This document shows, in pieces, positions 50,407-59,939 of a stretch of 64,000 nucleotides of DNA (positions are counted from its first letter, which is position 1; the number at the start of each line of letters is the position of its first letter). This stretch comes from CAYLLN01 sp036496265 (lineage in GTDB: Bacteria; Planctomycetota; Planctomycetia; Pirellulales; Pirellulaceae): the NCBI GenBank assembly GCA_036496265.1, contig DASXLL010000339.1, forward strand, positions 11,787-75,786. The letters are read 5' to 3'. The position numbers and the translations under genes are program-made. The notes under the pieces were generated by a model that did no database searches, was not told where the DNA came from, and saw only the letters and a list, made by a program, of their open reading frames with translations.

Positions 50407-50964
50407 ATGGCCTTGACCCTCGGTTTCATCGTGGTCTTCTTCGCTGGCGTGGGCATCGCCTATTTTGTCGGCCTGCATGCCGCCCGTTCCAATACCGCTA
50501 ATCCACCCAATCGATCGCCCGCGAAAAACACGAGCGACATCGAATCGAACCCCGACTCGGAATCCACGCCGGTTAGCGCCGCAGCCGATTCCAACCAGGA
50601 TCCTTCCGGCACGGGTGATCTCGATGTCGCCGCCGGCCAACCTTCCGGCGACGAAAAGGAATCCTCCGACGGTGAGTTTTCTGATACCCGGCGATTTCAG
50701 CGATCGGATTTTTCCGGCACCGCGCTGGCGACGATCTATCCACCCAAGCGGCAGGTAGGCGGCGAGCCCGTGCGGTGTGAGGTGCTGACCCGCGATCTTT
50801 GTTGCGGAGGCGTCGGCATTGCCCACACGCAGCGACTGCTGCCTCAGCAAACGATTGTCCTGGATGCGGTCGGCAAGCTCCTAGTGGGCGAGGTTCGTTG
50901 GTGCCGGCGGATCGATAAAGACCTTTACTTCGTCGGCTGCCGGCTCATTAAGACGACGACTTGA
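50407..50964 (+). CDS. Membrane-anchored PilZ-like protein
   Basis: 185 residues: one N-terminal membrane helix (LTLGFIVVFFAGVGIAYFVGL), a disordered acidic linker (about 28-95), then a beta-barrel part starting TRRFQRSDFSG and continuing through TRDLCCGGVGIAH and LLVGEVRWCRRIDKDLYFVGCRLI. This order resembles PilZ c-di-GMP receptors (RxxxR, then D/NxSxxG), but the second motif reads DLCCGG, so ligand binding is uncertain. Confidence 0.65.
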   Translation: MALTLGFIVVFFAGVGIAYFVGLHAARSNTANPPNRSPAKNTSDIESNPDSESTPVSAAADSNQDPSGTGDLDVAAGQPSGDEKESSDGEFSDTRRFQRSDFSGTALATIYPPKRQVGGEPVRCEVLTRDLCCGGVGIAHTQRLLPQQTIVLDAVGKLLVGEVRWCRRIDKDLYFVGCRLIKTTT

Positions 50965-51156
50965 ATGGTTGAACGCCGAGCATGGGAACTCGAAAAACCA
51001 GCCGCCAACGACCTGGATTCTTCGCTGACAGGATAACGGTTCCGTAGCACGCGAAAATCAAAACGGCTGCCTCGACCTTTATTCTTCCTTGGCCTTGGCC
51101 ACGCGGGGTTCTGCCGCGCAAAACCCAATCGTCCGTCAGCCTAAAGCCCGCCTGCT

Positions 51157-51969
51157 CTACGCTAGTACCTGCAGCCACTCCGCAAACGTTTCGCGCGATC
51201 GAACCAGCAAATCGCGATTGTCGGCCGCTTCAATTTCCTCGCCCAGCAATTCCACTTCGTAGTAACCGGTGTAGCCAGCATTCTCCAGGCTTTGCACCAG
51301 CTCCCGCAGCGGAACGATTCCCTCGCCCAGCGGGCACCGATTCGTCTCGCCGCGCGGCGGCTGCCGGCTGTCGCCGAGTTGAACGAGTGCCAAATGCGGC
51401 ATGAGCTGGGGCAGACGCTCGAACAACAGCGGCTGATGCCCCCAGTGATACGTATCGAGCACAATGCCGAGCGCCGGAGAATCGCAATCAGAAATGAGTC
51501 GCAGCGTCTCGTCAAAACAATTCAAAAACGTAAATTCACCGCCGCAATCGCCCGTCATCGGCTCGACGGCGATGGTCACGCCCCGCTCTTCCGCCAACGG
51601 CAGCAGTTTTTGCAGCGCCTCGCGGAACAAGCGGCGCGCATGCTTGTGCGTGTGGGACCCACGGGCGCCGCTATGTACGATCAAGCACTTTGCGCCGAGC
51701 GCCGCGGCCGTTTGAATCGCGACGCGAGCGTCCGCAATGCTGTCGGTATGCGAGCGGCCGTCGCTGCCGGTAAAACCGCCGGCCCATTGCAAGCTGGAAG
51801 CGACGAGCCCAGCCGTTTCGAGCAGCCGTGCGCCGCGCTCGTCGCCGAAATCGGCCAGCTTCTGCCGCCACACGCCGATCGCCGTCACATCGGCGGCCCG
51901 ATAATTCTTGACATCCTCTTCGAACGACCAGCGAAACGTTGTGAGCTCACTAACGGCTAACCGATCCAT
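51157..51969 (-). CDS. Sugar phosphate isomerase/epimerase (TIM barrel)
   Basis: 270 residues from the ATG at 51969; the open frame runs back through the tRNA gene, which is artefact. CLIVHSGARGSHTH, VTIAVEPMTGDCGGEF, LGIVLDTYHWGHQP, LALVQLGDSRQPPRGE and YEVELLGEE give the Glu-Asp-His-Glu metal site of the xylose isomerase-like family. Second such barrel in the window; substrate unknown. Confidence 0.85.
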   Translation of the reverse strand: MDRLAVSELTTFRWSFEEDVKNYRAADVTAIGVWRQKLADFGDERGARLLETAGLVASSLQWAGGFTGSDGRSHTDSIADARVAIQTAAALGAKCLIVHSGARGSHTHKHARRLFREALQKLLPLAEERGVTIAVEPMTGDCGGEFTFLNCFDETLRLISDCDSPALGIVLDTYHWGHQPLLFERLPQLMPHLALVQLGDSRQPPRGETNRCPLGEGIVPLRELVQSLENAGYTGYYEVELLGEEIEAADNRDLLVRSRETFAEWLQVLA

Positions 51970-52143
51970 CCCTGCCTGCCTCCGCTGGAGTTGCGAACGC
52001 GACGACTCAGAAATCACAACGGCCGACGTATCGGGCGAGGCGACAGTATGCCGGAGCATTTCAATTCTGTAAAGCAACTGACGCTCGACTTTGGCGGAGG
52101 CACGCCAAATCCTCCCATGCCTGCTAGCGATTGGGTCCGCCTG

Positions 52144-52170
52144 TTGTATCTCGCAGCTGCTTGCTATATT
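52144..52170 (+). promoter_or_regulatory. Candidate tRNA promoter
   Basis: TATATT at 52165-52170 lies 14 bp before the tRNA and is a good -10 box. TTGTAT at 52144-52149 could be the -35, but the 15-bp spacer is short, so only the -10 is convincing. Confidence 0.3.
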
Positions 52171-52184
52171 TGAATAGGATTTTC

Positions 52185-52257
52185 GGGGCGGTAGCTCAGT
52201 TGGGAGAGCGCTGCGTTCGCAATGCAGAGGTCGAGGGTTCAACTCCCTTCCGCTCCA
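52185..52257 (+). tRNA. tRNA-Ala, anticodon CGC
   Basis: 73 bases. Acceptor GGGGCGG pairs with CCGCTCC (one G-U), D-arm GCTC/GAGC, anticodon stem CTGCG/TGCAG with loop TTCGCAA (anticodon CGC at 52218-52220, reads GCG), T-arm GAGGG/CCCTT with loop TTCAACT. Discriminator A at 52257; CCA is not encoded. A T-run follows (52259-52264). Confidence 0.96.
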
Positions 52258-52308
52258 CTTTTTTCGGCGCTCGAAATCTCTCCCGAAATTCGTTCGTGGC
52301 GCGCGCGC

Positions 52309-52341
52309 AAAAAAAAGCGGATGACCGCGAAGGTCATCCGC
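52309..52341 (-). terminator. Rho-independent terminator for the beta-helix gene (distal)
   Basis: Perfect 10-bp stem (52317-52326 with 52332-52341, word GCGGATGACC) and 5-base loop; on the minus strand it is followed by eight T (complement of 52309-52316). Confidence 0.9.
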
Positions 52342-52398
52342 CGCGCCTTACATCAATCTTCGAGCCGCTCTGTGCATCGTCGCGCCCCAGGCCGCGCA

Positions 52399-52438
52399 AA
52401 AAGAAGGGACGCGAACGGCAAGTCGCCGGCGCGTCCCT
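52399..52438 (-). terminator. Rho-independent terminator for the beta-helix gene (proximal)
   Basis: AGGGACGCG (52405-52413) and CGCGTCCCT (52430-52438) form a 9-bp stem; on the minus strand TTCTTTTT follows. With 52309-52341 it forms a double terminator 35-160 bp after the stop. Confidence 0.82.
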
Positions 52439-52471
52439 GGCGTTTAACAATTCGCGAATATTGGAAGCGAC

Positions 52472-53926
52472 CTATTTGGAAATCAGGCCGGACGGCGATG
52501 CCGTCTTGCCTTTGTTCTTGGTCCAGGTGTTGGCGGTGCCGGCCGTGCCTGCGCCGTGCGAATCGTCCTGGTAATCGAACGTAGCGTTCTTGTTGGCGGT
52601 GTTTTGGTTGAACGTGTTGCCCGTGGAAACCGAATTGGCGTGGATTCCGTCGGCTCCGTTCGAGTCAAGATTATTTTGGGCCATCATGTTTCCGGTCGCG
52701 CCTTGCAGGCTAATGCCGTCGCCACCGTTCTTCTTCGCGTCATTGTGGGAAACGGTGTTGCCAGAACTGCTAATGAGCAGAATTCCAGCCTCCTTGTTGG
52801 CCTCGACGTGGTTATTCAGAACCTGATTCATGCTGGTGCCGGTGCCTTCCAGCGTAATTCCACCCAACCCGCCTCCGAGCGTGCCGTTTTGGCGAACGTC
52901 GTTGTTCTTTACGGTCACATGGGTAGCGCCGTCGCGAACGCGGATTCCCGCATCGCCGAAGCCGCTAATTTTGTTGTTCACGATCTGGATATTGGAGTTC
53001 GCAGTCGGCGCGTTTCCGAACGCGTTGGTGACGAGGTTGACGCCGGTGAACGCGCCGTTCGTCAGCTTGTTATTGCTGACCTCAGAGTTCGTGACGCCGC
53101 CGCCAAAGAACACGCCACTGCCGCTGGAGTTGCTGATCGAGTTATTGACCACATGAATGCCGGCGCCATTGGTGAAGATCAGCGCGCTATCGTGATCCAT
53201 CGTGTTGTTCTTGACGATCAAATTCGATTTGTTGGTGGCAGCACTGGCTCCGGTGTCAACAAAAATGATCGAGGCGTTGGTTTGCCCCGTGAAGTAGTTA
53301 TGCTGGATCACGACGTTCGAGGCGCCTTGATCGGAATAGATCCCATTGCCCGAAGCCGCGCCCGGATTGTTGTTATTACGGAACAGATTGTTTTGAACGG
53401 TCGTCTTATGAGCGCCGCTGGTATTCAAATACATCCCTTCGGTCGTCTCTTGAATGAGATTCGAATCGACCGTGTCGCCGGAGGTTGCCCGGTCGATCTC
53501 CACGCCGACGCTTGTGGCCTGGGACATGTCGCTGTCTTCAATCGTAAACCCCCGAATGACTATGTCGTTCGCAGCCAGATGGAAGCCGTCCTGGCCGCCC
53601 GTAATTTCGACGATCGTCGCGTTTTTAATCGTTGGATGTTTTAGAGCATCGAGCGGATTCCCCTGCGACCCAACAATGGTCAGCTTCTTATCGACCGTCA
53701 CCGATTCGTTATACGTGCCCGGCGCAACCTTAATGGTGTCGCCCGCCTTCGCTGCCGTCACCGCTGCTTGGATCGTCGTGAATTTATGATGCGCCGGATC
53801 GTCGGCTGCAAAGCTGTCGTCCACCTGCGCAGTTGCCAACAGCCGGCGATCCTCCATCTGTTCGACCAACGGCCTGAAGGTGTTACGGCGTGAGATGCGG
53901 CGCGAGATCGTACGAGACTTCGACAT
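52472..53926 (-). CDS. Secreted right-handed beta-helix protein with EDRRLLA motif
   Basis: 484 residues from the ATG at 53926 (AGGA upstream). The N-terminus is very basic and carries FRPLVEQMEDRRLLA, the planctomycete surface-protein motif. FTTIQAAVTAAKAGDTIKVAPGTYNESV is the usual opening of the parallel beta-helix fold (NosD/pectate lyase type), followed by about 14 coils with NNxI/VVNN ladders to residue 470. Such proteins bind or cleave polysaccharides; no catalytic residues could be assigned. Ends with a double terminator. Confidence 0.88.
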   Translation of the reverse strand: MSKSRTISRRISRRNTFRPLVEQMEDRRLLATAQVDDSFAADDPAHHKFTTIQAAVTAAKAGDTIKVAPGTYNESVTVDKKLTIVGSQGNPLDALKHPTIKNATIVEITGGQDGFHLAANDIVIRGFTIEDSDMSQATSVGVEIDRATSGDTVDSNLIQETTEGMYLNTSGAHKTTVQNNLFRNNNNPGAASGNGIYSDQGASNVVIQHNYFTGQTNASIIFVDTGASAATNKSNLIVKNNTMDHDSALIFTNGAGIHVVNNSISNSSGSGVFFGGGVTNSEVSNNKLTNGAFTGVNLVTNAFGNAPTANSNIQIVNNKISGFGDAGIRVRDGATHVTVKNNDVRQNGTLGGGLGGITLEGTGTSMNQVLNNHVEANKEAGILLISSSGNTVSHNDAKKNGGDGISLQGATGNMMAQNNLDSNGADGIHANSVSTGNTFNQNTANKNATFDYQDDSHGAGTAGTANTWTKNKGKTASPSGLISK

Positions 53927-54270
53927 GACAGGTTCCTGAAAAAAGAGAGCTATAATAAGCAGCAGAGCTGCCGTAGGCGGGCGATTGTCGCTTTCACAGT
54001 TGAAGAACCTGCGAAAGCGGGGCAAAGTTTTCCGCCGCGACGGGCGGCTCTGAGCCAGTTTGCAAAACTCGCGCCCGGGAGCGTGCCGTGGTTACAAATG
54101 GCCGCCCCGAGTGATCGTTTCCGCCCAATCCCCGCTGGGGAGGGAGCCGAGAGGGCTGCTTTGCTAAGGTCAGCCGCCATCGCGAGGAAGTTTCGTCGTA
54201 ATTGCGTCAGTCTGTCACGGAAAAACAGCGACCGCGCGAAGCAAGTGGCGGCAAGAAGACCGACTGGAAG
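53927..54270. other. Intergenic region upstream of the beta-helix gene
   Basis: 344 bp with no supported gene. TATTATA on the minus strand (53951-53957) is a possible -10 box about 25 bp before the beta-helix start; no matching -35 was found. Confidence 0.35.
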
Positions 54271-55170
54271 TCAGTATGCGTCCACCGCCACCAATTCCCC
54301 GCTCGCCCGCGTCGTGATTGCGGCAAACACGGCATTGCCGACGCGGTCAGAAACCAGCCGCACACTGCAATCGGCAAACAGCAGGTTGCAGCCGCCCGGG
54401 TGAAAGCTATAAGCCTCGTTGTCGTTGGTGCAGTTCATGACGCACGGACCGCCGCCCTGGCCGCCGCCGGTGACCAGCGTGTCGGAGCCGTCCAAGGCGA
54501 CTTCATAATTCGGATCGGCCCAAGCCGGATTGCCGGCCCAGCCATCGATCCGACGGCCCATTTTCCACAACTCGGGCCGCCCAGCGTCTTCGATCAAGAG
54601 CAGCGTCTGGCTCAGGCCGTCGGTCACCTGAGCTGCGCGACAAGGTGTCTGCGTCAAGATTCCATTTTCATCCGGCGGATCATACAGCGGCCAACCGACG
54701 AGCAGACAATACTTGCCGTTGACGCCGTGCGTCGAAACATAATCGCCGGCCGCCGGCATTAGATCGCCGAGTGAGTCATCAACTCGATAGCGCCTCGGGC
54801 TCGATGGGCAGCATAACAGCGCCAGGCGCGTTTGCACGGCGCGGCGATTTTTGGCGTCGTCCCAGTTGGCCGTCAGGTCGTAGCCGATATTCGCTTGCTC
54901 GATGAAAGGCAACAGCGGCGGCACAAAAGTGCCAGCGGGCGAATTGGTGGAATAGCCGGTCGGGTAGGTTCCGCGCAGCTGCTCGTGGCTCGCCAGAGCC
55001 AGGCCCCATTGCCGCAACTGGCTTTGACACTGCGCCCGCCGCGCCGCTTCGCGGGCCGCCTGCATTGCCGGCAGCATGAGCGCGATCAGCATGCTGATAA
55101 TGGCGCACACGATCAGCAGCTCGATCAACGAAAAACCACGGCGTCGCGAAATCGCAGTCACGGGATTCAC
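54271..55170 (-). CDS. DUF1559 prepilin-like protein
   Basis: 299 residues from a GTG. The type IV pilin-like cleavage site and helix are ISRRRGFSLIELLIVCAIISML (cut after Gly). AREAARRAQCQSQLRQWGLALASHEQ, GTYPTGY and the C-terminal FHPGGCNLLFADCSVRLVSD are hallmarks of the DUF1559 family, greatly expanded in planctomycetes. It probably assembles in a pseudopilus or stays membrane bound. It lies 30 bp after the haem-motif gene on the same strand. Confidence 0.92.
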   Translation of the reverse strand: MNPVTAISRRRGFSLIELLIVCAIISMLIALMLPAMQAAREAARRAQCQSQLRQWGLALASHEQLRGTYPTGYSTNSPAGTFVPPLLPFIEQANIGYDLTANWDDAKNRRAVQTRLALLCCPSSPRRYRVDDSLGDLMPAAGDYVSTHGVNGKYCLLVGWPLYDPPDENGILTQTPCRAAQVTDGLSQTLLLIEDAGRPELWKMGRRIDGWAGNPAWADPNYEVALDGSDTLVTGGGQGGGPCVMNCTNDNEAYSFHPGGCNLLFADCSVRLVSDRVGNAVFAAITTRASGELVAVDAY

Positions 55171-55200
55171 AGCTCCGTGTCTGACAAGTTTTTCGGAGAT

Positions 55201-57183
55201 CTACTTCTTCCCTCGTCCACCGCCACGCCCCAGCGCCGGCGGATTCCGGGCCCACACGACAGCGAACTGCTCAGGGGGAGCGCCCATCGTGCTCGAAAAG
55301 GCTGGCTTAAAGTCCGCTCCCTTGCGGAGCGTGTCGATCAACGTGACGAACTTCCGGTCGGCCATCAAGGATTTGCAGAAGCTGCCACTGCAAATGTCGG
55401 CGCTTTCCGGTGGCATCTTGCCATCGATGAAATCGTCGGGCTTAGACAAAGAACCAACGAGCCCACTCAACTCCGCATCCCACTGGCCAACGCGCCGATC
55501 GCTCGTCGGCGCCATTCGCGACGCGACCACACGACCGCAGCCCTCGGCAAACCAATGCGGCACGTTCTTACCCAGCGACGCGACATACACGGCCGCCAAC
55601 TGCTGCGCCACGAGCGTGTCGAGATCGTATTCGTTCGTCTTGGGCGTCAGCACCGCACCGTAAGCATCAACAATGTTGAAGCGATGATGCCCGCGCAATG
55701 CCGGCGACAGATCGTGCTTCTCCACCATTTTGCCGAACTCGCTATAGTCGTACCGCTCGCCGAAAACAAACAGCGTGACGCGGCCTTTGACGAGCGGCTG
55801 ATCCTTCGGCGCTTTGAAGATGTCCGCCACTTTCGGCGACAGCGCCTCGGCCCGTTTGGCGATGTCGGACAAGATGTTTTCACCGACATTGCCCAGCACC
55901 AGGAAATTCGTCGATTCGAATTTGCTGGGCGTCGTGCCGGGCATTCCCAAATGCCAATTCTCGTCGGCCATTTGCGCGCGGTCCTTCGTGAGCTGCTCGT
56001 GCGTCGCGGCCTGCGCTTTCGCGATCGCGGCCACGACCGACAACTGTTGATTGGGATCGGGTGCATCAAACTTGGCCCCCTCCGCAATCCATTTTTCAAT
56101 TTTGGCAATCTCCGGCTCCGTTAACGGCGGCCCGCGCTGCGGCATCCGCATGCCATCGGCCGTCCCCTTCAGCTTCTTGATGAGCAAACTGTCGTCGGGC
56201 TTGCCGGGCAAAATTGGCTCGCCCCGATCGCCCCCTTTGAACATGTCCTTGATGTTCGAAAGATTGAAATTGTTTCGGGGATTCTGCTGCCCATGACAAT
56301 CGACGCAGCGCTTCACGAAAATCGGCGCGAGATCGCGGGCAAAACTCACCGTCTCCTTTCCCGTCGCCATCTGCACACCAGCAGCCGGACCGCGCGTCGC
56401 TTCCGTGCTCGGCGCGACATACGACGTGAGCAGAGCACCCGAATCTTTGCCGTCGAACTTCGCTCCGTCTTGCACCCATTTTTTCAATGTTGCGAGCTCG
56501 CCCTCGGGAATACCCTTGCCGCTGGGCGGCATTTCCTTCTCGGTGATTTTTTCGACGAGAATGCTGCTCTTCACGTCGCCGGGAAAAACGACCTTGCCCC
56601 CTTTCTGCGAACCCTTCATCAGCAAGTCATAGGTCGTCATCTGCAGGCCGCCGCTCGCCTTGCGGATATGGCAGCCGCCGCATTGGTTGTTCAAGATTGG
56701 CGCCACGTCGTTCACGAAGCTGACGCTGCCGCCCGTCTTCATCGCCGCCGCTTTTGCTGCCGCTTTCGTCGGAGTCGCCTTCGCGGCCGTCTTTTCGACG
56801 CCCGCTTTCTCCATTGCGGCCTTGGCTTTCGATCTAGCCGCCGGCTTGGCCGCGACTAGCGGCTCTAAAGCAGGCAATTCAACGCCCTTCGTCTTCAGCA
56901 AGGCGTGGGCCACCCCTAGCCGCTGATAAGTGGCCGCAAGCTGAGCAATCGTCGCCTGATCGGCGTCTTCGGCCACCTTCGTAAGCCGCGTTTGGACCTC
57001 TTTGACGGTTTCGCCAGCCTCCTTGAACTTGCTTTCGTTGAACAGCGCAGCGGCCTTGGCCATCAAGCCGTTGATCGCTTCAATTTCCTGGCGTTGCTCG
57101 GCCGTCGGAGCGGCAAACAGCGCAACTGCGAGAGAAACGACGACCACCGCCGCCGCAATCAACCTTCCCGGGCGAAAAACCAT
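55201..57183 (-). CDS. Exported protein with two planctomycete-type CxxCH haem domains
   Basis: 660 residues. Signal peptide (LIAAAVVVVSLAVALFA), a helical region with an Ala/Lys-rich linker (to about 150), then two planctomycete cytochrome C-like domains: FVNDVAPILNNQCGGCH near residue 164 and FARDLAPIFVKRCVDCH near 293, each followed by a segment with a candidate Met ligand (EMPPSGKG, RMPQRGPP). The C-terminal 250 residues contain VPHWFAEGCGRVVASR, reminiscent of a gluzincin fold with the active HExxH lost. Electron transfer is inferred. Confidence 0.85.
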   Translation of the reverse strand: MVFRPGRLIAAAVVVVSLAVALFAAPTAEQRQEIEAINGLMAKAAALFNESKFKEAGETVKEVQTRLTKVAEDADQATIAQLAATYQRLGVAHALLKTKGVELPALEPLVAAKPAARSKAKAAMEKAGVEKTAAKATPTKAAAKAAAMKTGGSVSFVNDVAPILNNQCGGCHIRKASGGLQMTTYDLLMKGSQKGGKVVFPGDVKSSILVEKITEKEMPPSGKGIPEGELATLKKWVQDGAKFDGKDSGALLTSYVAPSTEATRGPAAGVQMATGKETVSFARDLAPIFVKRCVDCHGQQNPRNNFNLSNIKDMFKGGDRGEPILPGKPDDSLLIKKLKGTADGMRMPQRGPPLTEPEIAKIEKWIAEGAKFDAPDPNQQLSVVAAIAKAQAATHEQLTKDRAQMADENWHLGMPGTTPSKFESTNFLVLGNVGENILSDIAKRAEALSPKVADIFKAPKDQPLVKGRVTLFVFGERYDYSEFGKMVEKHDLSPALRGHHRFNIVDAYGAVLTPKTNEYDLDTLVAQQLAAVYVASLGKNVPHWFAEGCGRVVASRMAPTSDRRVGQWDAELSGLVGSLSKPDDFIDGKMPPESADICSGSFCKSLMADRKFVTLIDTLRKGADFKPAFSSTMGAPPEQFAVVWARNPPALGRGGGRGKK

Positions 57184-57299
57184 GTCAGAACTCCAACCGC
57201 GTTCAATGTTCTCGCCGTTCAGGGCGGGATCCGGCAGGCGCGCACAACTGCACCTAATTTACACGCTCACAACGCGCAAAGGTACTCACGCGAAAGAAC

Positions 57300-58004
57300 T
57301 TACGATCGCACAGATTGCGGCTGAGCGTACTTTCTCACCGCTGCCGCGGCCAAATCCTGGCGCCGGCTGGCCTTGTAGCCCATTTCGAGGGCGAACCACT
57401 CCGCATACCGCTCGCGATCGCGGTGGCTGGTGTTGCGACTGTCCAAAATGTGCCCCAGCTCATGAATGAGCACATTATTGAGGTAGAAGTCGCGGATCGA
57501 CTCTTCACTCCAAACCAGCTTCCACTCGCCCCGCTCGGTAGCCCATTCGGCCCCATACATCGAAGCTTCGATCTTCTGAGCCGGCTTCGGCGGCCGCGGG
57601 AACGTCTCGATCAGCGATTCTTCAATCGGATAAAGATAAATCGCGCTGCCCCATTGCATGCCGTAACACGGGGCATGCCGCTTCTTGCGAGTCATTTGGC
57701 TGAACTGCACGACCTGCAGCGGCCGTACCATCCACGCCGGCAGCTGCGCCAGGCGACGACGAACGTCATCTTCGCTCACCACATGCCGATAACCCGTCCC
57801 CGGCGCCTGCACGATCACCGCATAGCGGCCATCGGCCTCTTCCCGCGGCTCATGCCACCGTTCGGGCGGCAGATACGGCCCGCGGAGCGCCGCGCTACTG
57901 ATCCTCGCTCGTTTACCCAGTGTGACGAACTTGCGCCCGCTGCGCGCGGCGTTATTGCGCGCGGGAGCAGGGGTCTTCAGCGTCAGGGCAATGCGACGGG
58001 ACAT
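57300..58004 (-). CDS. Putative zinc metalloprotease (HELGH)
   Basis: 234 residues. LNNVLIHELGHILDSRNTSHRDRERYAEWFALEMGY contains HELGH near residue 181 and a downstream Glu in AEWFALEMG that could be the third zinc ligand. A basic N-terminus without signal peptide precedes a globular domain with AIYLYPIEESLIETFPRPPKP. The family is not recognised beyond the zincin motif; it may be a cytoplasmic peptidase or an inactive relative. Starts upstream to 58070 lack support. Confidence 0.68.
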   Translation of the reverse strand: MSRRIALTLKTPAPARNNAARSGRKFVTLGKRARISSAALRGPYLPPERWHEPREEADGRYAVIVQAPGTGYRHVVSEDDVRRRLAQLPAWMVRPLQVVQFSQMTRKKRHAPCYGMQWGSAIYLYPIEESLIETFPRPPKPAQKIEASMYGAEWATERGEWKLVWSEESIRDFYLNNVLIHELGHILDSRNTSHRDRERYAEWFALEMGYKASRRQDLAAAAVRKYAQPQSVRS

Positions 58005-58199
58005 GGCTCGGCTCGAACTTGGCGATAGGCAGCCCCATTGGGCTTCCTCTATCGTACGACTGCTGAGCAAGCAAATTCAAGCGCCCCGCGCAAGTGGCTT
58101 ATTGGCAATGACTTATGCCAATCTAACGGTGTGGACGAATGGCCTCAGGGGGGCCATTTTGGGGCATTTCGCGGCTGCCCAGAGACGAGGCAAAAACGC

Positions 58200-59939
58200 C
58201 TAAAGAGCCGCCAAAATGCCGATCACGATCACCAATAAGAGAATCGTGAGGCCAACGCCACCCGCAATCAACCAAAGATTGGGACCGGTTTGTCTCTTAG
58301 CGGGAGAGACGGACCGCGCTACCGCGACCGCAGATGACGTCGCAGGCGCGACCGACTTCACCGTCCCGGACGACGTCGAGCTACTTACTGCCGGTCGTGG
58401 TCCGCTCGTCGCCGTACTCGCGTCGTTCTTGACCGTCGGCATCGCGCCGGTCGTCGTTTTCACCGCCGGCTTGGCAACCGGATAAGCCCCTGATTTGGCA
58501 ACCGTCGGCAATGCACCGGACTTCGACACCGACGATCCATTGACGATCGGATTGATCCCCGACAGCGACTTTTTCCCGTTCACACTGTCATCGAGCGACT
58601 TCGCAACGGGTAGCGGCTTCGCCCCCGGCTTCTTCGTTCCACTGCTCGATTTATCCGATCCGCCCGTGCCCTTCTTGGTATCAACGTTGGTCTTGTCATA
58701 GACCGTGTCTTCGTTGCGGAGCGACGTTCGCGGTTTAATTGAACCTGTGCCGCCGCTGGGAGTAATCCGCTGGCTCGATCCCGAAAACGACCCCCGCGAC
58801 CCGCCGAACGAGCCAACGCCCGGCTTACGAGCGATCGGCCCACCCGCCGTCAACACCGCCGCCTTCGCCGCCGCCTCGCCGCTGCCTGGCTCGAATTGAT
58901 AGCCGTGATTCGCCAGCCAGTTTTCCAGGGCCACCGCAATCTCGCGCATATTGGCGTACCGCTTTTCCGGCCGCTTCTGCATCATCTTCATGCAGATATC
59001 GGCCAGATCGCGCGGGCAATCGGGCCGCAGCTTGCGAATATCCTCCGGCATCTCCGACTGATGTTTAGCGATTCGCTGGGCCAGCGTTCCATCGGGGAAA
59101 GGCGGCCGGCCGGTTAACACAAAATACAGCGAGCAGCCCAAGCCATAAATGTCGGCCTTGTGATCGATCTTGTGACTGTTGCGAGCTTGTTCGGGAGCCA
59201 AATAGTCAGCCGTACCGAGCACATTTTCATTATGCTCGATCGTCAGCGACGCCTGCTCGTTATCGGAAAACAGCGCCAGCCCCAAGTCGAGAATCTTGAC
59301 GATCCCCTTTTTATCGACGAGCAAATTCGCCGGCTTCACATCGCGATGAATCAGCCCTTTTTCGTGGGCGTGAGCAAGGCCCTCGGCCGATTGAGCGATA
59401 TAGTTGCAGGCCAATTCGAGCGGCAGATAACCCTCTTGCTTGACGATCGTATTGAGGTCCTTGCCCTCGATATACTCCATCACGATATAGTGCGTGTCGC
59501 CTTCATTATCGACGTCATAGCACCGCACGATGTTCGGATGGTCGAGCTGCGAAGTGGCCTGAGCCTCCAAGTGAAAGCGAGCCAGATAGCTCGAATCCTT
59601 CACTCGCTTTCGCGGCAGCACTTTGATCGCCCGCTGCCGATGCATCAGCTTGTGCTCGGCCAAATAGACGGTGCTCATGCCGCCGCTGCCGATGAGCTGC
59701 AAAATGCGATACTTGCCCAGGAAGAAGGCCCGATACTTCTTCTCCATCAGCCGCTCGACTTGCCAGGTCGTAAGCACCTTTTTCTCAATCAGCTTATTCG
59801 CGACGACGTCGGCATCGGCGGGCAACTCACCGCCATTCGCGGCTTTGAGTTCATCGAGCGCAGACTGGAGCGTAGCCGCATCGACGAGCTCGCTCCGCTC
59901 GACGTAGTCCAGAAATCCCTCGCTCGAGAGTGTCGCCAT
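58200..59939 (-). CDS. PknB-like Ser/Thr protein kinase with C-terminal anchor
   Basis: 579 residues. A short N-terminal helical domain (1-70), then the kinase core: glycine loop IGSGGMSTVY, Lys in RAIKVLPRK, catalytic loop HRDVKPANLL, activation segment ILDLGLA, APEQARNS. The core ends near 345. A Ser/Thr/Pro/Lys-rich linker of about 200 residues leads to one terminal membrane helix (LWLIAGGVGLTILLLVIVIGIL). The kinase faces the cytoplasm; there is no extracellular sensor, so regulation must come from the N-terminal domain or linker. Confidence 0.94.
   Translation of the reverse strand: MATLSSEGFLDYVERSELVDAATLQSALDELKAANGGELPADADVVANKLIEKKVLTTWQVERLMEKKYRAFFLGKYRILQLIGSGGMSTVYLAEHKLMHRQRAIKVLPRKRVKDSSYLARFHLEAQATSQLDHPNIVRCYDVDNEGDTHYIVMEYIEGKDLNTIVKQEGYLPLELACNYIAQSAEGLAHAHEKGLIHRDVKPANLLVDKKGIVKILDLGLALFSDNEQASLTIEHNENVLGTADYLAPEQARNSHKIDHKADIYGLGCSLYFVLTGRPPFPDGTLAQRIAKHQSEMPEDIRKLRPDCPRDLADICMKMMQKRPEKRYANMREIAVALENWLANHGYQFEPGSGEAAAKAAVLTAGGPIARKPGVGSFGGSRGSFSGSSQRITPSGGTGSIKPRTSLRNEDTVYDKTNVDTKKGTGGSDKSSSGTKKPGAKPLPVAKSLDDSVNGKKSLSGINPIVNGSSVSKSGALPTVAKSGAYPVAKPAVKTTTGAMPTVKNDASTATSGPRPAVSSSTSSGTVKSVAPATSSAVAVARSVSPAKRQTGPNLWLIAGGVGLTILLLVIVIGILAAL

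Noticed and set aside
52131..52574. 147-codon ORF reading through the tRNA
   Set aside because: The peptide GSTPFRST is the usual translation artefact of a tRNA 3' half.
52556..53644. 362-codon plus-strand ORF
   Set aside because: Antisense to the beta-helix protein; its VVxNDxI patterns are mirror images of the helix repeats.
54832..56124. 430-codon plus-strand ORF
   Set aside because: Antisense across two well-supported genes (DUF1559 and the haem-motif protein).
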